8,991 nucleotides of DNA, from contig WFRC01000069.1 in the NCBI GenBank assembly GCA_015486685.1, positions 1 through 8,991 on the forward strand, read 5' to 3'. Positions within the stretch are counted from its first letter, which is position 1; each line of letters opens with the position of its first letter. Source of the DNA: Caldifarciminota bacterium. Lineage in GTDB: Bacteria; Hydrothermota; UBA3072; WFRC01. A program made the translations under genes and the position numbers. The notes below the pieces were generated by a model. The model worked only from the letters and a program-made list of their open reading frames with translations. It was not told where the DNA came from and ran no database searches. This document shows positions 1 through 4,670 of this stretch, piece by piece.

Positions 1-56
1 CCACCAGGATGGTGCCACTGCTTATCTTCGGGCATTTTATCTTTATCTCTTTTCAT
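1..56 (-). CDS. Possible 5' end of a divergent gene (partial, unidentified)
   Basis: Reading leftward from an ATG at 56, the frame stays open to the window edge and begins MKRDKDKMPEDKQWHHPGG. A second in-frame ATG at 35 would give MPEDKQWHHPGG. I do not recognise the protein, and 18 codons are too few for a family call. Support comes mainly from context: a promoter-like sequence lies directly upstream on the same strand, and no other gene uses this promoter. If the extended -10 at 57-62 is used, transcription would start at about the first ATG, so the ATG at 35 would be the likelier start. No strong ribosome binding site is visible for either. All three + strand frames are also open here, so the call is weak. 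Confidence 0.3.
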   Translation of the reverse strand, partial: MKRDKDKMPEDKQWHHPG

Positions 57-89
57 AGTATAACATAAAAAAAATTATATTTTTGTCAA
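57..89 (-). promoter_or_regulatory. Promoter-like sequence for the divergent leftward gene
   Basis: On the - strand there is a perfect TTGACA (89-84) and, further on, TGTTATACT, an extended -10 (TGn-TATACT) whose hexamer is at 62-57. The spacer to TATACT is 21 nt, too long for a normal -35/-10 pair. Either the extended -10 works alone, or a poorer hexamer (TATGTT, 16 nt from TTGACA) is used. The CTTGACAA context is the same as in the mraZ promoter. Confidence 0.35.
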
Positions 90-100
90 GAAAAATCTCG

Positions 101-131
101 TCCCAGTGAAATAGTTTCACATTTCACGGGA
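101..131. repeat. Inverted repeat / hairpin with two competing foldings
   Basis: The outer arms TCCC-a-GTGAAAT (101-112) and ATTTCACGGGA (121-131) pair with a single bulged A. The inner arms GTGAAA (106-111) and TTTCAC (115-120) form a perfect alternative palindrome around TAG. It lies just upstream of the -35-like hexamer of the leftward promoter, so an operator for that gene is possible. It has no T-tract typical of a terminator. Confidence 0.5.
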
Positions 132-142
132 TAAATTTGTCT

Positions 143-178
143 CGTTGTTTTCGTTGTTTTCGTTCCTTTCGTCTGTTT
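143..178. repeat. Degenerate 9-bp tandem repeat (CGTTGTTTT type)
   Basis: Four consecutive 9-bp units start at 143, 152, 161 and 170: CGTTGTTTT, CGTTGTTTT, CGTTCCTTT and CGTCTGTTT. Related TTTCGTTT words continue to about 195 and recur at 690-707. The open frame that runs through it encodes only low-complexity Phe/Arg/Ser-rich sequence and is not a credible gene. Confidence 0.6.
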
Positions 179-229
179 TTGTTTATTTCGTTTACTTTGA
201 ACCTTAAACTTTCAACCTTCAATTTCAGC

Positions 230-254
230 GGGGTCAGTCGTACAAATTACAAAA
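230..254 (+). repeat. Left copy of a perfect 25-bp inverted repeat (GGGGTCAGTCG type)
   Basis: The 25 bases beginning GGGGTCAGTCG and ending ATTACAAAA reappear exactly as the reverse complement at 462-486. Identity stops abruptly on both sides of both copies. The pair brackets about 207 bp that contain no gene. GGGGTCAG-type ends recall, from memory, short palindromic elements mobilised by IS200/REP-associated Y1 transposases. No transposase is present here, so that link is inference. Confidence 0.6.
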
Positions 255-271
255 CTCAAGAAACAAAAGAC

Positions 272-316
272 ACCCTCCCTTTATCCCTCCCATCAAGGGA
301 AGGAGATAAAGAGGAA
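272..316 (+). repeat. 45-bp palindromic repeat, copy 1
   Basis: This copy matches 547-591 at 43 of 45 positions in the same orientation, differing at 292/567 and 301/576. Each copy is an imperfect hairpin: the CCTCCCTTTATCCCTCCC arm pairs with the purine-rich right arm across a short A/GTCAA loop. It resembles a dispersed REP-like intergenic element. This copy lies inside the interval bounded by the 25-bp inverted repeat. Confidence 0.65.
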
Positions 317-349
317 GATGTCCATTGAATGAGAGTGTTTACTTGTTTC

Positions 350-398
350 TCTCGCTCACGCCTGCGACTTCCACGCTCCCGTTGGTCGCTCGCAATGA
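350..398. repeat. GC-richer REP-like element ending in TCGCAATGA, copy A
   Basis: This is a compositionally distinct block in AT-rich DNA. It has an internal inverted repeat, GCGAC (364-368) and GTCGC (385-389), and ends in TCGCAATGA (390-398). Read on the - strand, TCATTGCGAGCGA is a familiar opening of dispersed palindromic repeats in many bacterial genomes (known generally, not searched here). Confidence 0.45.
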
Positions 399-461
399 TA
401 AAAAATTGGGTTCGGTCATTTACTTTTCTTTTAATTACCTTGATACTCAATAAGGAAAAAA

Positions 462-486
462 TTTTGTAATTTGTACGACTGACCCC
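462..486 (-). repeat. Right copy of the perfect 25-bp inverted repeat
   Basis: This is the exact reverse complement of 230-254; it begins TTTTGTAATTTG and ends CTGACCCC. Together the two copies could mark the ends of a small non-autonomous mobile element of about 257 bp. Confidence 0.6.
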
Positions 487-546
487 AATTTTTCTCCTCC
501 AAAATTTTGTTTTTTGCCAACGGCTCTCGGCTGTCTTTTTCATTTT

Positions 547-591
547 ACCCTCCCTTTATCCCTCCCGTCAAGGGAGGGAGATAAAGAGGAA
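547..591 (+). repeat. 45-bp palindromic repeat, copy 2
   Basis: Second copy of the element at 272-316, with two substitutions. Both changes make the GGGAGGGAG/CTCCCTCCC-type arms pair better, so this copy forms the more perfect hairpin. It lies outside the 25-bp inverted repeat pair. Confidence 0.65.
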
Positions 592-606
592 ACGACACCA
601 CCCATC

Positions 607-656
607 CTGTGAGATTGCTTCACATAAGCAAAGCAAGGAGTGGACATTCGCAATGA
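607..656. repeat. REP-like element ending in TCGCAATGA, copy B
   Basis: It shares the terminal TCGCAATGA (648-656) with copy A at 390-398. It begins GAGATTGCTTC and contains a perfect hairpin, TTGCTT (615-620) and AAGCAA (626-631), with a 5-nt loop. The combination of GAGATTGCTTC and TCGCAATGACA is the common form of a dispersed bacterial intergenic repeat. Confidence 0.45.
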
Positions 657-750
657 CAATGAGAGAAAAGCCTGTGAGGTCGTCTCGTCCATTTCGTTTG
701 TTTCGTTTTGCACGAATCACCACCACGAACACGTTTATTAATCCTTTACC

Positions 751-774
751 CATTCACTCATCTACTCATTCACT
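751..774. repeat. Short CATTCACT repeat
   Basis: CATTCACT occurs at 751-758 and again at 767-774, separated by the related CATCTACT, giving an 8-bp periodicity over 24 bp. It is part of the low-complexity stretch between 690 and 870, which holds no gene. Confidence 0.4.
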
Positions 775-801
775 ATTTACGCCTTACGAACTTTCTTTCA
801 A

Positions 802-840
802 CCAATTAGACTAATCGGACTAATCAGACCAATCAGACTA
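802..840. repeat. 9-bp tandem repeat (CYAATCAGA)
   Basis: Four 9-bp units, CCAATTAGA, CTAATCGGA, CTAATCAGA and CCAATCAGA, start at 802, 811, 820 and 829, followed by a partial CTA. The period matches the unrelated array at 143-178. No coding function is supported. Confidence 0.65.
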
Positions 841-930
841 TTTCTTTCTCAACCTTTTTTAACTCAATAAACTCATTGATTATCAATGACAATTACAGAA
901 GAACTTGCCAACCTATAATACACCAACACC

Positions 931-966
931 GTCAGAATTTGTTTTTATCCTGTCAGAAAGTTTCTG
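931..966. promoter_or_regulatory. Possible regulator site: paired GTCAGAA words and a CAGAAA-G-TTTCTG palindrome
   Basis: GTCAGAA occurs at 931-937 and 952-958, 21 bp apart (about two helical turns). The second copy overlaps a perfect 6-bp inverted repeat, CAGAAA (954-959) and TTTCTG (961-966). The site lies 80-115 bp upstream of the mraZ -35. No factor can be named. Confidence 0.25.
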
Positions 967-988
967 CTTTTTATGGCTGATTTTAGAT

Positions 989-1045
989 ATTTTGCCCATT
1001 TTTTAAAAAAATTTTAATTTTTTTTAAAAAAATCGCATTTTGCCC
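989..1045 (+). promoter_or_regulatory. A/T-tract block upstream of the mraZ promoter (UP-element-like), flanked by ATTTTGCCC repeats
   Basis: Alternating T and A runs fill 999-1032: T6, A7, T4, A2, T8 and A7. Identical 9-bp words ATTTTGCCC lie on both sides, at 989-997 and 1037-1045, the second touching the -35 hexamer. Such tracts upstream of a -35 commonly act as UP elements or as curved DNA. The flanking repeats may be a binding site or coincidence. Confidence 0.4.
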
Positions 1046-1074
1046 TTGACAATATAAAAATTGGTTTATATGAT
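1046..1074 (+). promoter_or_regulatory. Sigma70-type promoter of the dcw operon
   Basis: A perfect -35 TTGACA (1046-1051) is followed by a 17-nt spacer and the -10 TATGAT (1069-1074), five of six consensus bases. Transcription should start near 1081, giving a leader of about 28 nt before mraZ. No other promoter of this quality is seen before murD, and the downstream genes are contiguous or overlapping, so it probably drives the entire operon. Confidence 0.8.
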
Positions 1075-1075
1075 G

Positions 1076-1105
1076 GTGGTGAATTGTGGTGAATTGTGGT
1101 GGATT
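1076..1105 (+). promoter_or_regulatory. Putative MraZ operator: three 10-bp GTGG boxes
   Basis: Three adjacent 10-bp units, GTGGTGAATT, GTGGTGAATT and GTGGTGGATT, begin one base after the -10 and cover the expected transcription start. MraZ proteins are known to bind arrays of short G-rich boxes with 10-bp period at their own promoters (TGGGN repeats in E. coli, AAAGTG repeats in mollicutes). The layout predicts autorepression by blocking RNA polymerase. The GGTGG of the third box (1098-1102), 6 nt before the ATG, is also the only plausible ribosome binding site, so operator and translation signal overlap. Confidence 0.75.
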
Positions 1106-1108
1106 TAA

Positions 1109-1552
1109 ATGAAAATGAGATTTATTGGGAAATATAATTATGGAATTGAAAGTAAGGGCAGAATATTTGTGCCCGCAAAGTTCAGAAAACTCCTTACACC
1201 TGAGGATGAGGATACATTTGTCATAACAAGGGGGTTTGATAAATCGCTTATCGTATATCCAAAAACAGGGTGGGTGGCATTTGAAGATAAATTACGGCAG
1301 CTTCCCTATTTTAAACATGATATAAGGCAAGTTGTAAGATATTTCACTTCAAATGCAGAGGAATCGATAATGGATGGCCAGGGAAGAATTAAAATACCAT
1401 CCCATCTTTTATCTTTTGCAGGAATAGAAAAAGATGCAATTGTGATTGGTGCACTGGATAAAATGGAAATCTGGGACCCGGAAAGATTTAATAAACTTGA
1501 ACAGGAGGCAGGAGAGACAATAGAAGAAAAATTTGAAGAATTAAACCTATAA
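1109..1552 (+). CDS. mraZ: Transcriptional regulator MraZ
   Basis: MraZ is the DNA-binding repressor that opens dcw clusters; it forms rings with one double-AbrB subunit per operator box. The 147-aa product has the expected two SpoVT/AbrB-like halves. The first carries E14-S-K-G-R18 followed by IFVPAKFR, and the second D89-G-Q-G-R93 followed by IKIPSHL. The DxxGR DNA-contact motif thus has Glu for Asp in the first half. The length is normal for the family. The ATG at 1109 is preferred because the GGTGG at 1098-1102 is well spaced; an in-frame ATG at 1115 would also give a normal N-terminus (MRFIGKY). The gene follows a strong promoter and three GTGG boxes that it probably binds itself. Its stop overlaps the ribosome binding site of the next gene. 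Confidence 0.95.
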   Translation: MKMRFIGKYNYGIESKGRIFVPAKFRKLLTPEDEDTFVITRGFDKSLIVYPKTGWVAFEDKLRQLPYFKHDIRQVVRYFTSNAEESIMDGQGRIKIPSHLLSFAGIEKDAIVIGALDKMEIWDPERFNKLEQEAGETIEEKFEELNL

Positions 1553-1558
1553 GGAGGT
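1551..1558 (+). promoter_or_regulatory. Strong ribosome binding site for the STAS gene
   Basis: AAGGAGGT overlaps the mraZ stop codon (TAA at 1550-1552) and lies 5 nt before the ATG at 1563, measured from AGGAGG. This is the best ribosome binding site in the first half of the operon. It supports the small STAS gene as real and well translated. Confidence 0.8.
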
Positions 1559-1562
1559 ATTT

Positions 1563-1877
1563 ATGAATGAAGTTCTTTTGGAAGATGCCGTAATGCTACC
1601 TGTTTCAGGTATTATTACGGAGTCAAAAATTTATGCAATTATTAACTCCATCAGTGGGTTAGTATCAAGTAATTCTCGAAAAGTAGTGATAGATTTTTCT
1701 AATGTTACCCATATACATTACCTTGATGTTCCACTCTTTAATGCTCAGTTAGGTGAGATAATCAAAAAGGGGTATGATGTAACAATTAAGGGTATGTCTC
1801 CTTATGTTGAAAACCTTATGAAGATAGGAGGTATTAACGAAAAAGTTATAGGTTCTTATAAAAAAGAAAGGGGGTAA
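1563..1877 (+). CDS. STAS-domain protein (anti-sigma-factor-antagonist-like)
   Basis: This 104-aa soluble protein is essentially one STAS domain. It has an N-terminal strand (VLLEDAVMLPVSGII), a helix, the core strand KVVIDFSNVTHI (40-51), a helix LFNAQLGEIIKKG (58-70), strand YDVTIKG (71-77) and the late SPYVENLMKIGGI (79-91), which matches the SP-x-V-x-x-L-x-x-x-G-I tail of SpoIIAA-like proteins. In classical anti-anti-sigma factors the loop after the core strand reads DSSG, with a phosphorylated serine. Here it reads H52-Y-L-D55, so the phosphoacceptor is missing. Control by a SpoIIAB/RsbW-type kinase is therefore unlikely, and an MlaB-like or scaffolding role is possible. A STAS gene between mraZ and rsmH is not part of the standard dcw order. 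The domain call is firm; the function is unknown. Confidence 0.82.
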   Translation: MNEVLLEDAVMLPVSGIITESKIYAIINSISGLVSSNSRKVVIDFSNVTHIHYLDVPLFNAQLGEIIKKGYDVTIKGMSPYVENLMKIGGINEKVIGSYKKERG

Positions 1878-1939
1878 ATGCGCAAAATTATCATATACCT
1901 GTTCTTGTTCAAAAGGCATTTGAACTACTTATAACAGAT
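1878..1939 (+). other. Upstream RsmH N-terminal coding segment with an apparent one-base frame break
   Basis: In the rsmH frame, 1880-1939 reads A-Q-N-Y-H-I-P-V-L-V-Q-K-A-F-E-L-L-I-T-D, the conserved HIPVLL...ELL opening of RsmH. The frame is open back to a TAA at 1859-1861 but holds no ATG, GTG, TTG or CTG codon. An ATG directly after the STAS stop (1878-1880), with an upstream purine-rich AAGGGGGT, is in the wrong frame and would give an 18-residue peptide. Adding one base after that ATG (ATG-GCG-CAA-AAT) would restore an RsmH of about 280 aa. The cause is either a one-base deletion or error in this sequence, or an unusual start. Confidence 0.75.
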
Positions 1940-2719
1940 ATGAGCGGAACTTATATTGATGCTACCACGGGAACAGGTGGACACAGCCAGTATATTCTGG
2001 AGCATACGGATGCGAAACTTATCTGTTTTGATGCAGACCCTGATGCCTTTCAAATTGCAAAGGAAAGGTTGGGTAAATATATTGAAAGGGTCAGGTTCTA
2101 TAACAAAAATTTTGTGCATATCCCTGAAATAATTGAGGAAAATGTAGATGGTGTACTTTTTGATTTAGGACTATCATCCTATCTCGTAAACCAATCGGAA
2201 AGGGGATTTTCCTATCGCTTAAATGGACCACTGGATATGCGATATGGGAAGACAGGAAGGACTGCTGAGGATACTATAAAATTTCTGGATAAATATGCGT
2301 TAAGTAAAATCCTTTTTGATTACGGAGGGGTAAGATATTCAAAAAGAATAGCAAATGTAATCAAGGAAAAATTGCCAAAAACGACATCAGAACTTGCTTA
2401 TATTGTAAGGAGAAGCACAGGCAAACAGGGGAAAAAGGCTGTAATGAAAGTTTTTCAGGCTTTGAGAATATATGTGAATAACGAATATGAAATATTAAAG
2501 GAGACGCTTAATAATATGTTAGATATTGTGAAAAAATCAGGTAGAATAGTTGTTATTTCATACCATTCAGGAGAAGGGAAAATTATAATGAAATTTTTCA
2601 GGGAGAATAGGGAGCGATTAAATCTGTTGACAAAGAAGGTTGTTAAACCAACAGAAACAGAGATTCGGGAAAACAGAAGGTCAAGAAGTGCAAATTTAAG
2701 GGCATTTGAGGTAATATGA
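1940..2719 (+). CDS. rsmH: 16S rRNA (cytosine(1402)-N(4))-methyltransferase RsmH (MraW)
   Basis: RsmH uses S-adenosylmethionine to methylate N4 of C1402 in the 16S rRNA decoding centre. Numbered from the ATG at 1940, the 259-aa frame has the SAM-binding loop T10-GTGGHS16, the acidic strand end FDADPD (30-35), VDGVLFDLGLSS (69-80), SERGFSYRLNGPLDMR (86-101), VFQALRIYVNNE and the C-terminal NRRSRSANLRAFE. The usual SFHSLED motif appears as S207-YHSGEG, with Leu and Asp both replaced by Gly. The protein is shorter than the usual roughly 300 aa, partly because the conserved HIPVLL segment lies upstream of this ATG. No ribosome binding site precedes 1940, so the ATG is probably not the natural start. 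The stop overlaps the ftsL start as ATGA. Confidence 0.92.
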   Translation: MSGTYIDATTGTGGHSQYILEHTDAKLICFDADPDAFQIAKERLGKYIERVRFYNKNFVHIPEIIEENVDGVLFDLGLSSYLVNQSERGFSYRLNGPLDMRYGKTGRTAEDTIKFLDKYALSKILFDYGGVRYSKRIANVIKEKLPKTTSELAYIVRRSTGKQGKKAVMKVFQALRIYVNNEYEILKETLNNMLDIVKKSGRIVVISYHSGEGKIIMKFFRENRERLNLLTKKVVKPTETEIRENRRSRSANLRAFEVI

Positions 2720-2982
2720 AAAGTTATAAGATAATTTTTGTCATTTCATTGCTTGTGATATTTGCAGTATTTAAGTTATGGCTGAGGGTATCTGCTATAA
2801 GAATGGCGGTGGATATTAAACATTTGAGGAAAGAACTTATCCTTGCCGACAGTGATGTCCAGCAATTAAGGGCAAAATACTACCAACTTTCTTCTCCATC
2901 ATTTATTGAACAGGCAGCAAAGGAAAAATTATCTATGCGGTATCCAAAAAGGAATGAAATAATAAGACTGGTGATAAAATGA
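2716..2982 (+). CDS. ftsL: Cell division protein FtsL-like
   Basis: This 88-aa bitopic membrane protein has a short cytoplasmic N-terminus (MKSYK), one transmembrane helix (about 6-24) and an extracytoplasmic helical region. That region (about 25-65) has the heptad pattern of a coiled coil, followed by SPSFIEQAAKEKLSMRYPKRNE, the typical IE..A.e.LgM..P tail of FtsL/DivIC proteins. FtsL pairs with FtsB and supports the FtsW-FtsI septal synthase. Sequence conservation in this family is low, so the name rests on topology, the tail motif and position between rsmH and ftsI. Both ends overlap their neighbours by ATGA. A short GAGGT (2708-2712) precedes the start. Confidence 0.85.
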   Translation: MKSYKIIFVISLLVIFAVFKLWLRVSAIRMAVDIKHLRKELILADSDVQQLRAKYYQLSSPSFIEQAAKEKLSMRYPKRNEIIRLVIK

Positions 2983-4670
2983 TTGATAGAATTTATAGGA
3001 GAAGAACGAAGGCAATAACGGTCATATTTGTTTTGGTATGGGTAGTATGTCTATCAAGATTGTTTTATCTTCAGGTGATTGTTGGGAAAAGGATGAAAAG
3101 ATATGAAAATTCTTCGATGTATCAGTTGTCATTATATGGAAGGCGGGGCACTATCTACGATAGATATGGAAGGGTTTTTGCCACTGATATAAAAGGTATT
3201 TCTATATATGCGAGGAGGAGTGCAATAAAAGATAAGGGGTCTGTTGGTAAAAAACTTGAAAAGATGGGGTTTATGGAAAGGGATACATTTAAAAAAATAA
3301 TGGGCAGGAAGGATTATGTCCTGATAAAGAGGGGATTGCCTCTAAACTATTCTCTGCCTGCAAAAATAAGTGGGTTAGAACTGGTAGAGGAGTGGTCAAG
3401 ATTCTATCCCAATAAAGAGATAGGTGGAAATTTATTAGGTTTTGTAGGAATAGATGGTAATGGACTTGAAGGTATGGAATATTTTTTAAATAGATTTTTG
3501 AAGGGAAAGAATGGATGGGGAGTATTTGAAAGGTCAGATGCGGGTAGATTATTACCTCTTCCTGAATATAACGAAATACCTCCCGAACCAGGGGAAGATG
3601 TATATTTAACAATAGACCTGGATATTCAGTATATACTTGACGAAGAATTGAAAAAGACTGTAGATAAATTTAAGGCGAAATCCGGGATTGCTGTATGTAT
3701 AGATGTAAAAAACGGTGAGATTCTTGGAGTAGCAAATACCCCTGAGTATAATTCGAATTTAATGGGTAAAGGTAATCCTAAAATGTGGCGTAATAGACTG
3801 GCTAACTGGAAATTTGAGCCTGGTTCTATATTCAAAATTGTTCCTGCCTCGGCATATATAGAAAAGGGTTATTCTATCACGCGTGTTATTACATCGGAAA
3901 ATGAGGTAATTAAGATGGGAAATCAAACTATTAAAGACATTCATTCTCATCCGGCGTTTACATTTGAAGATGCGCTTATATATTCAAGTAATGTAGGTTT
4001 TGCAAAAATCTCCCATATTATAGGTAAAAGATTGCTGTTTATGTATGCAAGGGAGTTTGGATTTGGTGCAAAAACACAGATTGATATGCCAGCGGTATCT
4101 TCCGGATATATCCCATCTCCATTAAAAGCAAGGAGCATTGATATTGCTAATCTTTCGTATGGTCAGGGCTTATCTGTTACACCTATTCAGGTAATATCTG
4201 CATATCAATCTATTGCCAATAGAGGAATAATGTTAAAACCCACTATCATCGAAAAAATAGAAACTAATGGAAAAACAATTTATACAGTTACTACAAAGAA
4301 GATAAGGAGAACTATATCTGATTCTACTGCTGCGATATTGACACGCATCTTGGCGGAGGTTGTTGAAAAAGGAACAGGTAGAAGGGCAAAGGTTACAGGC
4401 TTATCTATAGCAGGTAAAACAGGGACTGCCCAGCAATATAGAAATGGCACTTACGATAATAACCTATATGTTTCCTCTTTTATAGGATATTTTCCTGCGG
4501 CTCATCCTGAAATGTGTGTTGGAGTATTTATCAATGAGCCGAAGATGGTGCATCTTGCAAGCGAGGTAACTGCACCAGCATTCGCAAATATTGTGAAAAG
4601 AATAATTGCACTTCCGGAATACAGACATTTAAGGGCTTATGAAATTGCAAAGGTAAAGGAGAATGAATGA
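2979..4670 (+). CDS. ftsI: Class B penicillin-binding protein, septal transpeptidase FtsI (PBP3-like)
   Basis: FtsI cross-links septal peptidoglycan on the outer face of the cytoplasmic membrane. The 563-aa protein has a basic cytoplasmic tail, one transmembrane anchor (about 12-31), and the dimerisation/pedestal domain with RGTIYDRYG (56-64) and GLEGMEYFLN. The transpeptidase domain follows, with the nucleophile motif S283-IFK286 (within EPGSIFK), S336-S-N338 and K480-TGTAQ. All three catalytic motifs are intact. There is no PASTA domain after the catalytic domain, unlike Firmicute and actinobacterial homologues and SpoVD types, so the protein resembles the Gram-negative form. It starts inside the ftsL stop (ATGA) with only a weak ribosome binding site, so its translation probably depends on coupling to ftsL. 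It ends in ATGA shared with murE. Confidence 0.95.
   Translation: MIDRIYRRRTKAITVIFVLVWVVCLSRLFYLQVIVGKRMKRYENSSMYQLSLYGRRGTIYDRYGRVFATDIKGISIYARRSAIKDKGSVGKKLEKMGFMERDTFKKIMGRKDYVLIKRGLPLNYSLPAKISGLELVEEWSRFYPNKEIGGNLLGFVGIDGNGLEGMEYFLNRFLKGKNGWGVFERSDAGRLLPLPEYNEIPPEPGEDVYLTIDLDIQYILDEELKKTVDKFKAKSGIAVCIDVKNGEILGVANTPEYNSNLMGKGNPKMWRNRLANWKFEPGSIFKIVPASAYIEKGYSITRVITSENEVIKMGNQTIKDIHSHPAFTFEDALIYSSNVGFAKISHIIGKRLLFMYAREFGFGAKTQIDMPAVSSGYIPSPLKARSIDIANLSYGQGLSVTPIQVISAYQSIANRGIMLKPTIIEKIETNGKTIYTVTTKKIRRTISDSTAAILTRILAEVVEKGTGRRAKVTGLSIAGKTGTAQQYRNGTYDNNLYVSSFIGYFPAAHPEMCVGVFINEPKMVHLASEVTAPAFANIVKRIIALPEYRHLRAYEIAKVKENE
4655..4661 (+). promoter_or_regulatory. Ribosome binding site for murE inside the end of ftsI
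   Basis: AAAGGAG ends 5 nt before the ATG at 4667, which shares ATGA with the ftsI stop. It supports this start over the nearby out-of-frame ATG at 4663, which would encode only three residues. Confidence 0.65.

Noticed and set aside
1..58. Possible C-terminal end of a + strand gene (HQDGATAYLRAFYLYLFS, stop at 56-58)
   Set aside because: All frames are open over this short stretch. No terminator follows, and the divergent promoter-like sequence favours the - strand reading.
137..328. Open frame on the + strand upstream of mraZ
   Set aside because: It encodes low-complexity Phe/Arg/Ser-rich sequence from the 9-bp tandem array, crosses two repeat elements and has no ribosome binding site or recognisable domain.
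256..543. 95-codon open frame on the - strand
   Set aside because: It is built entirely from the palindromic repeat, the REP-like block and one arm of the 25-bp inverted repeat. The predicted peptide is basic and has no family resemblance.
230..591. CRISPR array
   Set aside because: The repeats come only in pairs, belong to different families, have unequal spacing and one pair is inverted; there are no regular spacers or cas genes.
568..753. 61-codon open frame on the - strand
   Set aside because: It runs through repeat copies and TTTCGTTTG-type low complexity, with no ribosome binding site and no conserved motif.
914..919. Perfect TATAAT as an additional promoter
   Set aside because: No acceptable -35 lies 15-19 nt upstream (the nearest, ATGACA at 886-891, is 22 nt away), and the 1046-1074 promoter is much better.
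100..1108. tRNA, rRNA or riboswitch in the long gene-free stretch
   Set aside because: No cloverleaf, conserved rRNA segment or known aptamer pattern is visible; the structured parts are repeated palindromes.
1878..1934. Small 18-codon gene beginning at the ATG after the STAS stop
   Set aside because: The adjacent frame encodes the conserved RsmH N-terminus, so the short peptide is best explained as the result of the frame break.
3289..4138. Several antisense open frames within ftsI, with similar ones in murE, murF and mraY
   Set aside because: They lie opposite strongly conserved genes, have no ribosome binding sites and encode no recognisable domain.
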